Source: Anoxynatronum sibiricum (GTDB taxonomy: Bacteria; Bacillota; Clostridia; Peptostreptococcales; Tindalliaceae). Taken from it: a DNA stretch of 64,000 bases. Shown here piece after piece: positions 25,370 through 33,837 of the stretch. The notes under the pieces are model-generated. The model was not told the DNA's origin. It was given only the letters and a program-made list of their open reading frames with translations, and did no database searches. The position numbers and the translations under genes are program-made. Positions within the stretch are counted from its first letter, which is position 1; the number at the start of each line of letters is the position of its first letter. Location of the stretch: assembly GCF_039414295.1 (NCBI RefSeq), contig NZ_JBCITM010000002.1, forward strand, positions 124,001-188,000. The letters are read 5' to 3'.

Positions 25370-25380
25370 AGACAGGCTCC

Positions 25381-25848
25381 TCACATTTCGAGGCCAATGT
25401 TCACCTCAATTTTTCCTGCATCAGTTTCTAATTCTATTGCCAGCGTTTCCACTGGGCTGATGATCATGAAGATGTCCTTTCCATAAATAATTGAAGGGGG
25501 ACTTGGCATCACCTCATTAACTGCTTCCAAACTTGAGAGCGATCCAATGGCTGTGCCAGTAATCATGTTGGCGAATTCAGACATGGCGCTGCGTGCCATA
25601 TCATCCAATTGATCGACCGGCATCCCCATCATCATGGAAGATATGATTTTTTTGGCTGTTACTTCAGAAAATGCATAACTCACATTACCTTTTACATCAC
25701 CCACCAGCCCGACTATGGAAATAATATCTTTGTCTACGCTCATGGTTTCCTTTTGCTTGATACTGCCTCTGGTCACATTTTGAATTCCAAATTGTTGCAG
25801 GATACTCTTGACCGAATCTAGAAATGGGGTGATATACTGGACATCCAT
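25381..25848 (-). CDS. CheX-like CheY-P phosphatase (copy 3)
   Basis: A 155-residue CheC/CheX-family protein. The phosphatase signature Glu-x-x-Asn appears in MSEFANMITGTAIG near residue 90, the place where the catalytic helix sits in CheX. Such proteins dephosphorylate CheY-P. The start overlaps the previous CheX gene by one base. It is followed after 11 bases by the receiver-phosphatase gene. Sequence identity with the other two CheX-like proteins here is low, so they may serve different receivers. Confidence 0.8.
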   Translation of the reverse strand: MDVQYITPFLDSVKSILQQFGIQNVTRGSIKQKETMSVDKDIISIVGLVGDVKGNVSYAFSEVTAKKIISSMMMGMPVDQLDDMARSAMSEFANMITGTAIGSLSSLEAVNEVMPSPPSIIYGKDIFMIISPVETLAIELETDAGKIEVNIGLEM

Positions 25849-26327
25849 TATACTAATCCCCCTTTTTCGAAGGCTACATTAATCCGCATATTGCCGTGCC
25901 TACTGGTGCAGTGAATGGTAGCAGACTGAATTTTTGGTATGGAAATGATCATTTCTTTCCCAATAAAGACGGCCGGCGAAGCCAAACGCAGATTAAAAGA
26001 CTGCTCGTTATTCAAAAAAGTGAGGGCATCGCCACCGATGATATTGCTCAACTCACCCATCATTCCCATGAATGTCGAATCTTTCATATCATCATACGTT
26101 TCACCCATTACCTGTTGAACTATTTCTTTTGCCAGAGATGGTTCCAAATCAAGAAGCAAGCGTCCTTTCAAAACTCCTGCAAAAGTAACCATTGCAGATA
26201 CACCATAGGATGCAATATCATCTTGCTGTTCCTGGAACGAATCATTTTCTTGAATCTGCACTGAAGCCATCTGGCTAATCATATTCTTCGCACTCTCTAA
26301 AAAAGGATTCGTCAGTTGCGGGTTCAT
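25848..26327 (-). CDS. CheX-like CheY-P phosphatase (copy 2)
   Basis: A 159-residue CheX-family protein with the catalytic Glu-x-x-Asn in MGELSNIIGGDALTF near residue 92. The N-terminus MNPQLTNPFLESAKNMISQMA parallels copy 3 (ITPFLDSVKSILQQFG), so these two adjacent genes probably arose by duplication. It is predicted to dephosphorylate one of the operon's receivers. GGAGGG precedes the ATG; the gene starts 11 bases after a cheY and overlaps the next gene by one base. Confidence 0.8.
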   Translation of the reverse strand: MNPQLTNPFLESAKNMISQMASVQIQENDSFQEQQDDIASYGVSAMVTFAGVLKGRLLLDLEPSLAKEIVQQVMGETYDDMKDSTFMGMMGELSNIIGGDALTFLNNEQSFNLRLASPAVFIGKEMIISIPKIQSATIHCTSRHGNMRINVAFEKGGLV

Positions 26328-26338
26328 AGGCTTCCCTC

Positions 26339-26695
26339 CTAAACAATTTTAGCAATGGCACTCACAATCTTATAATCATCAAAAGGCTTTTTCAGAAAAA
26401 TATCAACACCGATTGAATGTGCTTCTTCCTTGATGGCATCGTCACCCATTGCACTCAGCATGATGATTTTGGCAGAAGGGTCTTGTTCTTTTATAAGACG
26501 TGCAGCATCAATACCTTCCATCACCGGCATGGTAATATCCATGAAAACCAGGTCCGGCTTAAGCTCTTCGTACATGTCAACGCCTTCCTTGCCATTTTTG
26601 GCATCTCCACACACCTCGTATCCATTGCGTTCAAGGACTTTACGCAACAGATTATGAATAATTGGCGAATCGTCAACTATCAGTACTCGTTTCAT
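26339..26695 (-). CDS. CheY-like single-domain response regulator (copy 2)
   Basis: A 118-residue receiver with no output domain: acidic pair in LIVDDSP (Asp8, Asp9), phospho-acceptor Asp53 in LVFMDITMPVMEG, Ser in MLSAMG and the lysine in FLKKPF. Single-domain receivers either bind a target such as a motor switch or act as a phosphate sink. It sits between two CheX-like phosphatase genes. GGAGGG precedes the ATG. Confidence 0.92.
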   Translation of the reverse strand: MKRVLIVDDSPIIHNLLRKVLERNGYEVCGDAKNGKEGVDMYEELKPDLVFMDITMPVMEGIDAARLIKEQDPSAKIIMLSAMGDDAIKEEAHSIGVDIFLKKPFDDYKIVSAIAKIV

Positions 26696-26736
26696 TTTAT
26701 CCCTCCATAATCTGTAATGTATTGATCGCTCGGTGA

Positions 26737-27228
26737 CTATCGTATATGAAACACTTTCAGTATAAAGGATAAATCGCTGCTAATAAAGCGTTTCTGTATG
26801 AAATGTGATTGTTTTTTGTGAACAATGAAATGATTTTCTCCCACAATGGTAAACGGAGGTGTGATTTCAAAGTAGTAATCCGTTTCTCTGAGGATCGCTT
26901 TCGAACGGCCGGCGATGAGATTCATCATTTCAGCCACACCATCATACAGATCTTCATTTTCAAGTTCGTAATAGGGTATCCCTGTCATATAGGATACCAG
27001 TATCAAGGCTGTTTGCCGAGTCATGGTAATGGAAGCCATCCCGCTGTTTTTTCCCACTAGAAACATGGCCCCAGAAATTTCACAAGGTTGCGGTACCCCG
27101 TCAAGTCCACAGCATCCTTGTCCTTCATAACTTAAGTCTTCTTCCATCTCAAATCCTGTCATTGTAAGCATTACGTCACTCACAGCCATCGAAAAAGCGT
27201 CATGATAACGATGGTCCTGTTCACTCAT
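26737..27228 (-). CDS. CheX-like CheY-P phosphatase (copy 1), divergent
   Basis: A 163-residue protein with the CheX layout, Glu-x-x-Asn in DGVAEMMNLIAGRSKA near residue 102. It differs from the other two copies by an N-terminal segment with EGQGCCGLDGVPQPCEI, where three cysteines cluster, and by a basic C-terminus. Target receiver unknown. GAGGTG places the start at ATG 27228, overlapping the preceding cheY by 8 bases, so these two are translationally coupled and may form a CheY-phosphatase pair. Confidence 0.75.
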   Translation of the reverse strand: MSEQDHRYHDAFSMAVSDVMLTMTGFEMEEDLSYEGQGCCGLDGVPQPCEISGAMFLVGKNSGMASITMTRQTALILVSYMTGIPYYELENEDLYDGVAEMMNLIAGRSKAILRETDYYFEITPPFTIVGENHFIVHKKQSHFIQKRFISSDLSFILKVFHIR

Positions 27229-27604
27229 GGAGTTCACCTCTTCCCAGGCATTCCATAATTTTTTTAATTAGTTCTTCCATGGTAAATGGTTTCACTACAT
27301 AATGAACCGCCCCAGCTTTAATAGCTTTCACGATATTTTCTTTCTCACTCTCTGTCGTAACCATCATTACAGGGATATAACTATACAACTTATTAGCCTT
27401 TATTTTTTCCAAGAGCTCAAGACCGTTCATGCCGGGCATATTCCAGTCCAGCAGGATTAGACCTATTTCTTCAACATTTCCTTCCAGCACTTCCATGCCT
27501 TCAAGACCATCGGAGGCTTCCAGCAGGTCATAGCCAAGAACTTCAACAGCACCCCGGATAATTTTTCGGACAATTGCTGAATCATCAACAGATAAGATTT
27601 TCAT
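27221..27604 (-). CDS. CheY-like single-domain response regulator (copy 1)
   Basis: A 127-residue receiver with SVDDSA at the N-terminus, phospho-acceptor Asp in ILLDWNMPGMNG, Thr in VTTESEKEN and the lysine in VVKPFTMEEL. The DWNMPGMNG form is close to the classical CheY sequence. AAAGGAGTG precedes ATG 27604. It directly follows cheR and overlaps the first CheX-like gene. Confidence 0.93.
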   Translation of the reverse strand: MKILSVDDSAIVRKIIRGAVEVLGYDLLEASDGLEGMEVLEGNVEEIGLILLDWNMPGMNGLELLEKIKANKLYSYIPVMMVTTESEKENIVKAIKAGAVHYVVKPFTMEELIKKIMECLGRGELHE

Positions 27605-27609
27605 GATTG

Positions 27610-28455
27610 TCACTCCTTTGCTTGGTAATAAACACCTTTTTCGTGCTGTTGGAGTTCGAAGCAGGCTTTATAGTCAGGGAAAATTTCCGAATTTCCAATA
27701 AAGAGAACACCTTTTGATTTCAATGCCTGAGCCAACTTTTCTGTCATTTCACGTTTGAATTGTTGCGAAAAATAAATCATCACATAACGACAAAATATCA
27801 CATCGAATTTTCCCAATCCAATAAAGGAGTTTTGTAGATTGAATTGTTGAAATTTGACGTGTTGTTTAAACTCATTCTTAACAATCCATACCCTGCCTTC
27901 ATTGTTAAAATATGCATCCTTATATTTTGGATCAAGTCCCCGCATAATAGAAATCGGATCATAACGGCCCGCTCGGGCGATCTCAAGAATGGGTCCGGAA
28001 ATATCTGTTCCAATCACTTCAAAATCATTCAAACTAACATCTTTGATTGCATGGCGTTTGAGATATTGATCTATTGAAATGACCGTTGAGTAGGCTTCCT
28101 GTCCGGAAGAGGCAGCAGCACTCCATATACGGATACGTCGACCCGTTTTTCTTATTTCATCAATGTATACTGGCATTAGCATCAATTCGAGAACCTGCCA
28201 TGGTGTTTTATCCCGAAACCAAAGCGTCTCGTTGGTCGTGATAGCATCGATAACCCGTTCTGAAAGTTTCGGGTCTTTTTTCTGAGCCAGCATCGAATAT
28301 AGTTCTTCAAATGTGTTCAAATTAGCTTCTACCAACAGTTTTGTCAAACGACTCTCTATCAGGTAGGCTTTCTCATCGCCAATTGCTATACCACATTGTT
28401 CTTCTATGTATTGCTGAAACTGTAAAAATGCTTTTGTCGATAACCCACTGCCCAT
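27610..28455 (-). CDS. cheR: chemoreceptor methyltransferase CheR
   Basis: CheR methylates glutamates on chemoreceptors, using S-adenosylmethionine. The 281-residue protein has the N-terminal CheR helix bundle (residues 10-75), TNETLWFRDKTPW, the SAM-binding WSAAASSGQEAYS, VIGTDISGPIL, and FDVIFCRYVMIYFS. There is no receptor gene in the operon, so receptors must be encoded elsewhere. AGGAGGTG is 6 bases before ATG 28455. A second, truncated cheR lies at 38.0-38.5 kb. Confidence 0.95.
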   Translation of the reverse strand: MGSGLSTKAFLQFQQYIEEQCGIAIGDEKAYLIESRLTKLLVEANLNTFEELYSMLAQKKDPKLSERVIDAITTNETLWFRDKTPWQVLELMLMPVYIDEIRKTGRRIRIWSAAASSGQEAYSTVISIDQYLKRHAIKDVSLNDFEVIGTDISGPILEIARAGRYDPISIMRGLDPKYKDAYFNNEGRVWIVKNEFKQHVKFQQFNLQNSFIGLGKFDVIFCRYVMIYFSQQFKREMTEKLAQALKSKGVLFIGNSEIFPDYKACFELQQHEKGVYYQAKE

Positions 28456-28460
28456 CTGCT

Positions 28461-29588
28461 TCACCTCCTGCGCGATCCAAATGCTGCGATTCGTTCTGCG
28501 ATCTGATCTATGGGTAAGCTTTCATCAGAAAATCCTGCTTCTTCAACACTTCGGGGCATACCGTATACCACACATGTCTCTTCATTCTGAGTAATGCAGT
28601 AAACTTCGCAGCTTTCTTGCATCCGAGCAATACCAGCAGTGCCATCACTGCCCATCCCAGTAAGTATCACCACTAAAACCCGCTGTCCTTGACAGGATTC
28701 TGCAATAGATTTGAAAAGCACGTCTGCAGCCGGTTTAACACCATTGACATGGGCAGTGTCCAAGAGTTGAACTTTTCTTTTACCCCCTGACTGCACAACA
28801 CTCATATGAAATCCCCCTGCAGCAATGATCGCACTGGAAGCATTCATTTCCATTTCATTTTCTGCTTCCATCACTTTGAGACGTGTCTTGTTATTGAGAG
28901 TCTGGGCCAAAACCCGAGTGAAGTGTTTCGGCATATGTTGCACAATCAGCATGGGGATATTCAATTCATGAGGCAAACTGGAAAACAGCCTTTCCAACGC
29001 GACAGGGCCGCCTGTGGAAGAAGCAATTAGCACCATATCTGCTCTCCAACTTCCCTTTTGTTTGTTGGTTGGTTGTTGTACTGCTAATTGACGAGGTACC
29101 TGACGCTGGTCTAACAATCGATTCGCTTTCACATGTGCCGTATTCGAATGACTTTCCCCATCAGAAGTTCGCCGGCTCATTTGTCTAATTTGAATTTGTG
29201 CAAAGAGAATTTTAAGCATGCGAGTAATGGAAGCAATGTTATGGTTTTCATCACCTCCGGTTGGCTTTAGTATAAACTCCAATGCACCCAGTTCCAGTGC
29301 TTTCATGGTGTTTTTGACACTTTCACTTCCGTCGCTGCTGATCATGATCACATCAATATGTGGATAATCCATCTTTATTTGCTTCAATGTTTCAAGACCA
29401 TCTATTTCCGGCATAAAGACATCCAGCAACACCACATCAAAGGAGCGTTGTTTCAGCCAGTCAAGCGCAATGGCGCCATTTGGGGCTGTTTTGGAAACTT
29501 GGCACAATCCAGTATCCTCCACGGCCTGAGAAAGAATTTTTCGGTAGATGATGGTATCATCTACCACTAGTACTTTCAGTTTTGCCAC
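28461..29588 (-). CDS. cheB: protein-glutamate methylesterase CheB
   Basis: CheB removes methyl groups from chemoreceptors. The 375-residue protein has an N-terminal receiver (Asp56 in VLLDVFMPEIDG), a 65-residue linker, and the esterase domain with the Ser in ASSTGGPVAL, His in VQHMPKHFT and Asp in LTGMGSDGTAGI. The start is best put at GTG 29588, since AGGTG sits 6 bases before it and overlaps an upstream in-frame GTG. It lies between cheW and cheR. Confidence 0.95.
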   Translation of the reverse strand: MAKLKVLVVDDTIIYRKILSQAVEDTGLCQVSKTAPNGAIALDWLKQRSFDVVLLDVFMPEIDGLETLKQIKMDYPHIDVIMISSDGSESVKNTMKALELGALEFILKPTGGDENHNIASITRMLKILFAQIQIRQMSRRTSDGESHSNTAHVKANRLLDQRQVPRQLAVQQPTNKQKGSWRADMVLIASSTGGPVALERLFSSLPHELNIPMLIVQHMPKHFTRVLAQTLNNKTRLKVMEAENEMEMNASSAIIAAGGFHMSVVQSGGKRKVQLLDTAHVNGVKPAADVLFKSIAESCQGQRVLVVILTGMGSDGTAGIARMQESCEVYCITQNEETCVVYGMPRSVEEAGFSDESLPIDQIAERIAAFGSRRR

Positions 29589-29613
29589 ACATATCACCTA
29601 TCTTCAAATATTA

Positions 29614-30069
29614 TTATCTGTCAAAGACTTTCTCTGCATCTAATATCAACAACAGTTTTTCATGGAGCTTCACCACTTCGTTGATATATTCGCTGCGTAT
29701 TTCTTCAACGTTGGCGGGTGTTTTTTCACACCATTCATGTTGAATGTCCAAAACATCCCCTGACTCATCAATCAAAAAACCTACTTGATTTGACCCATTT
29801 CCCTGAGCTTTAAGAATGATACAGGCCATATTCTTTGACGAAGGTTTTTCTATTCTGTTCAATTCATGTTTCACAGATGAAATCCCAAGAATTTGACTCA
29901 GATCAAACAATGTCACCACCTGCCCGCGCAGGTTCATTAAACCCACAATTGTCGGGTCTGAGTCAGGCACGTGGCTATACTCCACGCGTCGGCTTATCTC
30001 TTTAACTAAGCTAATATCCAGCCCGAACATTTTATGATTTAGGTAAAAGGACAGTACTTTTCCGTTCAT
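29614..30069 (-). CDS. cheW: chemotaxis coupling protein CheW
   Basis: CheW links receptors to CheA in the signalling array. The 151-residue protein is a single CheW domain with VKEISRRVEYSHVPDSDPTIVGLMNLRGQVVTLFDLS (residues 22-58) as the core signature. Its start overlaps the cheA stop by four bases, so the two are translationally coupled. CheA itself carries two further CheW-like domains. Confidence 0.93.
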   Translation of the reverse strand: MNGKVLSFYLNHKMFGLDISLVKEISRRVEYSHVPDSDPTIVGLMNLRGQVVTLFDLSQILGISSVKHELNRIEKPSSKNMACIILKAQGNGSNQVGFLIDESGDVLDIQHEWCEKTPANVEEIRSEYINEVVKLHEKLLLILDAEKVFDR

Positions 30070-33000
30070 ACCGCTTTCCCCCTTAGTTGTAATGCTTTTT
30101 TAAGGGTTTCAAGAATGGTCACTTTATCAAGCTTGAACTCATAGAAATCGAAACCTGCTTCAAAACCAGCCTGACGGTCCAAATCACCAGTCATCGAAGT
30201 GAGCGCTACCATGGGTAATGCGGCCAAGTCAGGATCTTTGCGTATCTCTCTGGCCAGTTCCAAGCCATCCATCACAGGCATTTGGATGTCACTCAACACC
30301 AAATCCACCGCCTTTTCTTTAAGAAGCTCGAGTGCAGTTTTTCCATTCTCAACTGCATAGACCTGATAACCTGCCCATTCCAAATAATTCTTTGTCATGC
30401 GGGAAAAAAAAGGTGTATCTTCCGCTAAAAGAATAACGGTGCCTTCGGCCGTATTTTTCAATGATTTATTCCCATATTCATCTGGCGAAGCCATTTCAAA
30501 AATTTCGTAAATGTTCACCAACAGTACAATTCGATCATTTAAAATAGTTGATCCGATAATTCCTTTACCTTTAATATCTTCCTGATTCAATTTGATGCTC
30601 GTCATCATGGTATCGTGAATCTTTTCAATAATGAGACCGATGGGATTGGCAACAAGCTTGGGTATAATAACATATAGCTTTTCTGGATTGTTTTGTTTGC
30701 TGGTAACAGGTAAGTATTGTTCTGGACGAATCACACGTAAGGCTTCGCCTCGGTGCTTGATGTATGCATTGTCGCCAATAATCTCAATTTGTGAGGGTAG
30801 GATTTCTTCCACTCTTGAAACCAATGAGAGGTCGATGGCAAAAGTCTCTTCACCGCTGCATTTGAACATCAACAGATTTTGTGCTTCTCGCAGCTCTTCG
30901 GTTTGCTCTTGCTGTTCACGCTGTGTTGTTTCAATTTGGTCTTCTGTAAAGCGCAGACTTGCTTTGGTGACAACTCCCTCCGGATCAAGTATCATGGCTG
31001 TTTTTCCATCTCCCATGATCGTCACACCTGAGTATCCTTGGCAGTTCATAAAATACTTTGGAAGAGGCTTTACCAGTATCTCCTCTTCGTCAAAAATGCG
31101 GTCTACAATTAAACCGAATCTCTTCGAGCCTGCTTTTAGCACCAGCACACGGGTAATCTCGGCAGTTGCTCCCCCTGAATCTGTTTCCCTTTGATCCAAC
31201 CCTAACACTTCTCCCAAGTGAACTATAGGAAGTAGCTTTCCTCTCAGCCGCAGTACTTGTGCGCGATGTACCAACTCAATTTTTTTACTCTCATCACCAG
31301 CTTTGATACGTACCATTTCCTGTAAATTTACCTGCGGTAACGCAAACTTATAGTTGTTAACCTCCACAATGAGGGAAGGAATAATGGCCAGTGTTAGTGG
31401 TAAAATCATTCGAAAAGTTGTTCCTTCACCAAGCTTTGTTTGAATTTCAACGGTACCTCCCAGCTTTTCGATATTGGTTTTCACCACATCCATTCCAACA
31501 CCGCGGCCGGAAACATCTGTTATTCTCTCAGCAGTTGAAAAACCTGGCTTCATCAGAATCTGAAGCACTTCCTGCTCACCCATATGTTTCAATTCTGATT
31601 CCGAAACCAGACCTTTTTCCAATCCTTTCTTTCGAATACGGTCAGCATCGATTCCCGCTCCATCATCCACAATATCAATGTGAACGTATCCGCTTTCATG
31701 ATAAGCTTTAAGCAAAACTGTTCCTTTTGTATGTTTGCCTGCTTTTTTGCGCTCGGCAGGCATTTCAAGTCCATGATCTGCAGCATTTCTTATCAGGTGG
31801 GTTAATGGGTCGCTGAGAGATTCTATGATTGATTTATCCAGCTCAACATCTGATCCTTCAATAATCAAATCAACTTCTTTTCCAAGTTTTTTGGACAAAT
31901 CCCGAATAACTCTTGGCATTTTATTAAACACATTGCCCACAGGCTGCATGCGTGTTTGCATGATTTTTCCCTGCAACTCCGTTGTCACGCGATCAATGTT
32001 TTGAAGAATGGAATCCAAGCCATTGATTTGCTTTCGATGTGCATCAATATTGCGCAAAAGTTGATTTCTGCCCAGCACCATTTCACTTGCCAGGTTGAGA
32101 AGGTCATTCAAAAGAGATACATGCACACGAACACTGTCTTCTGCCGCTGTACCACTTTCTTTCCTCCCAACAGCTGACAAGCCGTCTGCTACAGCAGCTA
32201 CTGTTTCTGTAATGATTTGACTCTGAGTTTCTTTGTTTTCATTTTCATTTTCATTGAAAATATTTGACGGAGTTTGGTTCAGGGTTGACTTTGACATTTT
32301 GGCTTTTGTAATATTGGCTTCGTCCGATAAATTTAGCGTTGATAAGTCTGTATCAGTTTCGAGCTCTTCGATACTCCCATCCTGAATATCCAACGCAATG
32401 GGTAACAGGTTTTTTTCCAATACTGTTGTAAAGACAAATGCAAATACGACGTCTGCTTCCATAACTGAGTCAAGTCCGTGAATATCGCTGATATCAATAA
32501 ATGAGTCAACAATCTCTCCCACAGATTGTATCTTTTTAAAAAATTTGATTGGACTGATCTCACTTCCCAGATCCCGATTCATTGCAATGGTGACTTTATA
32601 AAGATGGTGCCCATGCTGACGCGCTTTATTAATTTGATCTTTCTGCTGTTGATCTATTTCCATTATTTGGTGATTGTTCTCGGCACTGGACAACATCAAT
32701 TTTTTTGCCGTCTCAGGAGCAGCCTCCTGATTTAACAAATTGGTGAAAATAGCCACATAATTGTTCACATCCGCGTCATTGCTATCTGTCACATTATCTA
32801 CCATTATTTTCAATTGGTCATTTCCACGCAGCAGATGATCTATCATAGCTGAATCAGGGGTTATGTTCTGATTGCGGATTTCCCCCAAAAGGTTTTCCAT
32901 GACATGTGCCAATTCAACAATTTTTTCTAATCCAAAAAAACCGGCAGTTCCTTTAATGCTGTGAATTGACCTGAATATTGTGTTGATATTGTCCGAGTCA

Positions 33001-33101
33001 CCACAACCCTCTTCCATACTAAGAAGTCCCGCTTCAATCATATCAAGATGACTTTTTGCCTCTTCAACAAACTCATTGATGAATTCTTCATTTTGAATCA
33101 T
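30066..33101 (-). CDS. cheA: hybrid chemotaxis histidine kinase CheA with two CheW domains and a receiver
   Basis: At 1011 residues this is much longer than ordinary CheA (about 650-700). Order: Hpt domain with His47 (RSIHSIKGTAGFFG); a second alpha/beta segment (about 155-250) resembling P2; dimerisation helices with SLLNDLLNLASEMVLGRNQL; ATPase with LTHLIRNAADHGLE, DDGAGID and GRGVGMDVV; a CheW domain (about 605-735); a second, diverged CheW domain (about 755-870); and a C-terminal receiver (889-1011) with Asp938 in LVLSDIQMPVMDG. The usual receiver KP pair is missing; FKLDK takes its place. The receiver may act as a phosphate sink or relay. It follows the STAS gene by 26 bases and overlaps cheW. 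Confidence 0.95.
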   Translation of the reverse strand: MIQNEEFINEFVEEAKSHLDMIEAGLLSMEEGCGDSDNINTIFRSIHSIKGTAGFFGLEKIVELAHVMENLLGEIRNQNITPDSAMIDHLLRGNDQLKIMVDNVTDSNDADVNNYVAIFTNLLNQEAAPETAKKLMLSSAENNHQIMEIDQQQKDQINKARQHGHHLYKVTIAMNRDLGSEISPIKFFKKIQSVGEIVDSFIDISDIHGLDSVMEADVVFAFVFTTVLEKNLLPIALDIQDGSIEELETDTDLSTLNLSDEANITKAKMSKSTLNQTPSNIFNENENENKETQSQIITETVAAVADGLSAVGRKESGTAAEDSVRVHVSLLNDLLNLASEMVLGRNQLLRNIDAHRKQINGLDSILQNIDRVTTELQGKIMQTRMQPVGNVFNKMPRVIRDLSKKLGKEVDLIIEGSDVELDKSIIESLSDPLTHLIRNAADHGLEMPAERKKAGKHTKGTVLLKAYHESGYVHIDIVDDGAGIDADRIRKKGLEKGLVSESELKHMGEQEVLQILMKPGFSTAERITDVSGRGVGMDVVKTNIEKLGGTVEIQTKLGEGTTFRMILPLTLAIIPSLIVEVNNYKFALPQVNLQEMVRIKAGDESKKIELVHRAQVLRLRGKLLPIVHLGEVLGLDQRETDSGGATAEITRVLVLKAGSKRFGLIVDRIFDEEEILVKPLPKYFMNCQGYSGVTIMGDGKTAMILDPEGVVTKASLRFTEDQIETTQREQQEQTEELREAQNLLMFKCSGEETFAIDLSLVSRVEEILPSQIEIIGDNAYIKHRGEALRVIRPEQYLPVTSKQNNPEKLYVIIPKLVANPIGLIIEKIHDTMMTSIKLNQEDIKGKGIIGSTILNDRIVLLVNIYEIFEMASPDEYGNKSLKNTAEGTVILLAEDTPFFSRMTKNYLEWAGYQVYAVENGKTALELLKEKAVDLVLSDIQMPVMDGLELAREIRKDPDLAALPMVALTSMTGDLDRQAGFEAGFDFYEFKLDKVTILETLKKALQLRGKAV

Positions 33102-33127
33102 CAGATCACCTCAGCTTCGTTGATTTT

Positions 33128-33430
33128 CTACTGAATATCAAAAATGTTATCCAACTGAATAATGCTGAACAGATCCTTGATTTCTTCTCTCGCGCCACTT
33201 ACCAAAAACCTCTTGTTCACTGCATCGATGGATCGATACATACCAATAATCAAAGTGATTCCTGTGGAATCAATGTATTCAACGCCAGTGAGATCTGCCA
33301 CTACACGTTTGCACCCAGGTTCCATTTCTAGAATCGCCTTGACTTCCCGAGTCAGATCAGGCACCAATGCTGCAGTAAGATTACTGTCAAATGAAATGGT
33401 TAACGTTTCTTTCTCAATTGCATTTTTCAT
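33128..33430 (-). CDS. STAS-domain anti-sigma factor antagonist (RsbV/SpoIIAA-like)
   Basis: A 100-residue single STAS domain. The phosphorylatable serine is Ser55 in VEYIDSTGITLIIG, the standard SpoIIAA/RsbV site. Unphosphorylated antagonist binds the RsbW-like ATPase and frees whatever that kinase restrains. GGAGGG is 7 bases before ATG 33430, which overlaps the stop of the ATPase gene by four bases: partner and kinase are co-translated. The phosphatase needed to reset it is plausibly the last gene of the operon. Confidence 0.93.
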   Translation of the reverse strand: MKNAIEKETLTISFDSNLTAALVPDLTREVKAILEMEPGCKRVVADLTGVEYIDSTGITLIIGMYRSIDAVNKRFLVSGAREEIKDLFSIIQLDNIFDIQ

Positions 33431-33837
33431 CTTGAAACCCTCCAATAATAAATTGCCTTAACTTGATTCCCCTTTATATTCAGGGTTAATCCTAACTGTT
33501 GAATCATCCAAAGACCTCGACTTCGTTGCTGATTTGCTCCATTAGTCTCTGGTGCTGCAGTCATATCTAAAGAAAAGCCTGCACCTTCATCTCTGACACA
33601 GATTATTACCATTTGGTTATCGCAGCAAATGCTGCACATCACTTTCTTATTCCTGTCGAAAGCATTGCCATGTTCAACTGCATTATTCAGCAGTTCTCGC
33701 AACACAAAATTAATGTGAAAACTCACCTTGGGGTTCATCTTTGATCCGTAGTATGATTGTAATCGATTCGTCAGAATAACTGCGTAGCGATCTGCTTCAC
33801 TAAAATCGGAATAAAAAGATACCTGATACCGTTCCAT
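33427..33837 (-). CDS. RsbW/SpoIIAB-like ATP-binding serine kinase
   Basis: A 136-residue GHKL ATPase of the anti-sigma kinase type: N-box ELLNNAVEHGN (Glu48, Asn52), G1 box DEGAGF (83-88) and G2 box RSRGLW (105-110). These proteins phosphorylate a STAS antagonist and hold a sigma factor or other client. No sigma factor gene is near, so the client is unknown; it could act on CheA or another target instead. It is the first gene of the chemosensory operon and overlaps the STAS gene. Confidence 0.88.
   Translation of the reverse strand: MERYQVSFYSDFSEADRYAVILTNRLQSYYGSKMNPKVSFHINFVLRELLNNAVEHGNAFDRNKKVMCSICCDNQMVIICVRDEGAGFSLDMTAAPETNGANQQRSRGLWMIQQLGLTLNIKGNQVKAIYYWRVSR

Noticed and set aside
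30631..31194. 187-codon frame antisense to cheA
   Set aside because: It lies inside a well-conserved gene and its peptide is low in complexity and meaningless; no ribosome site.
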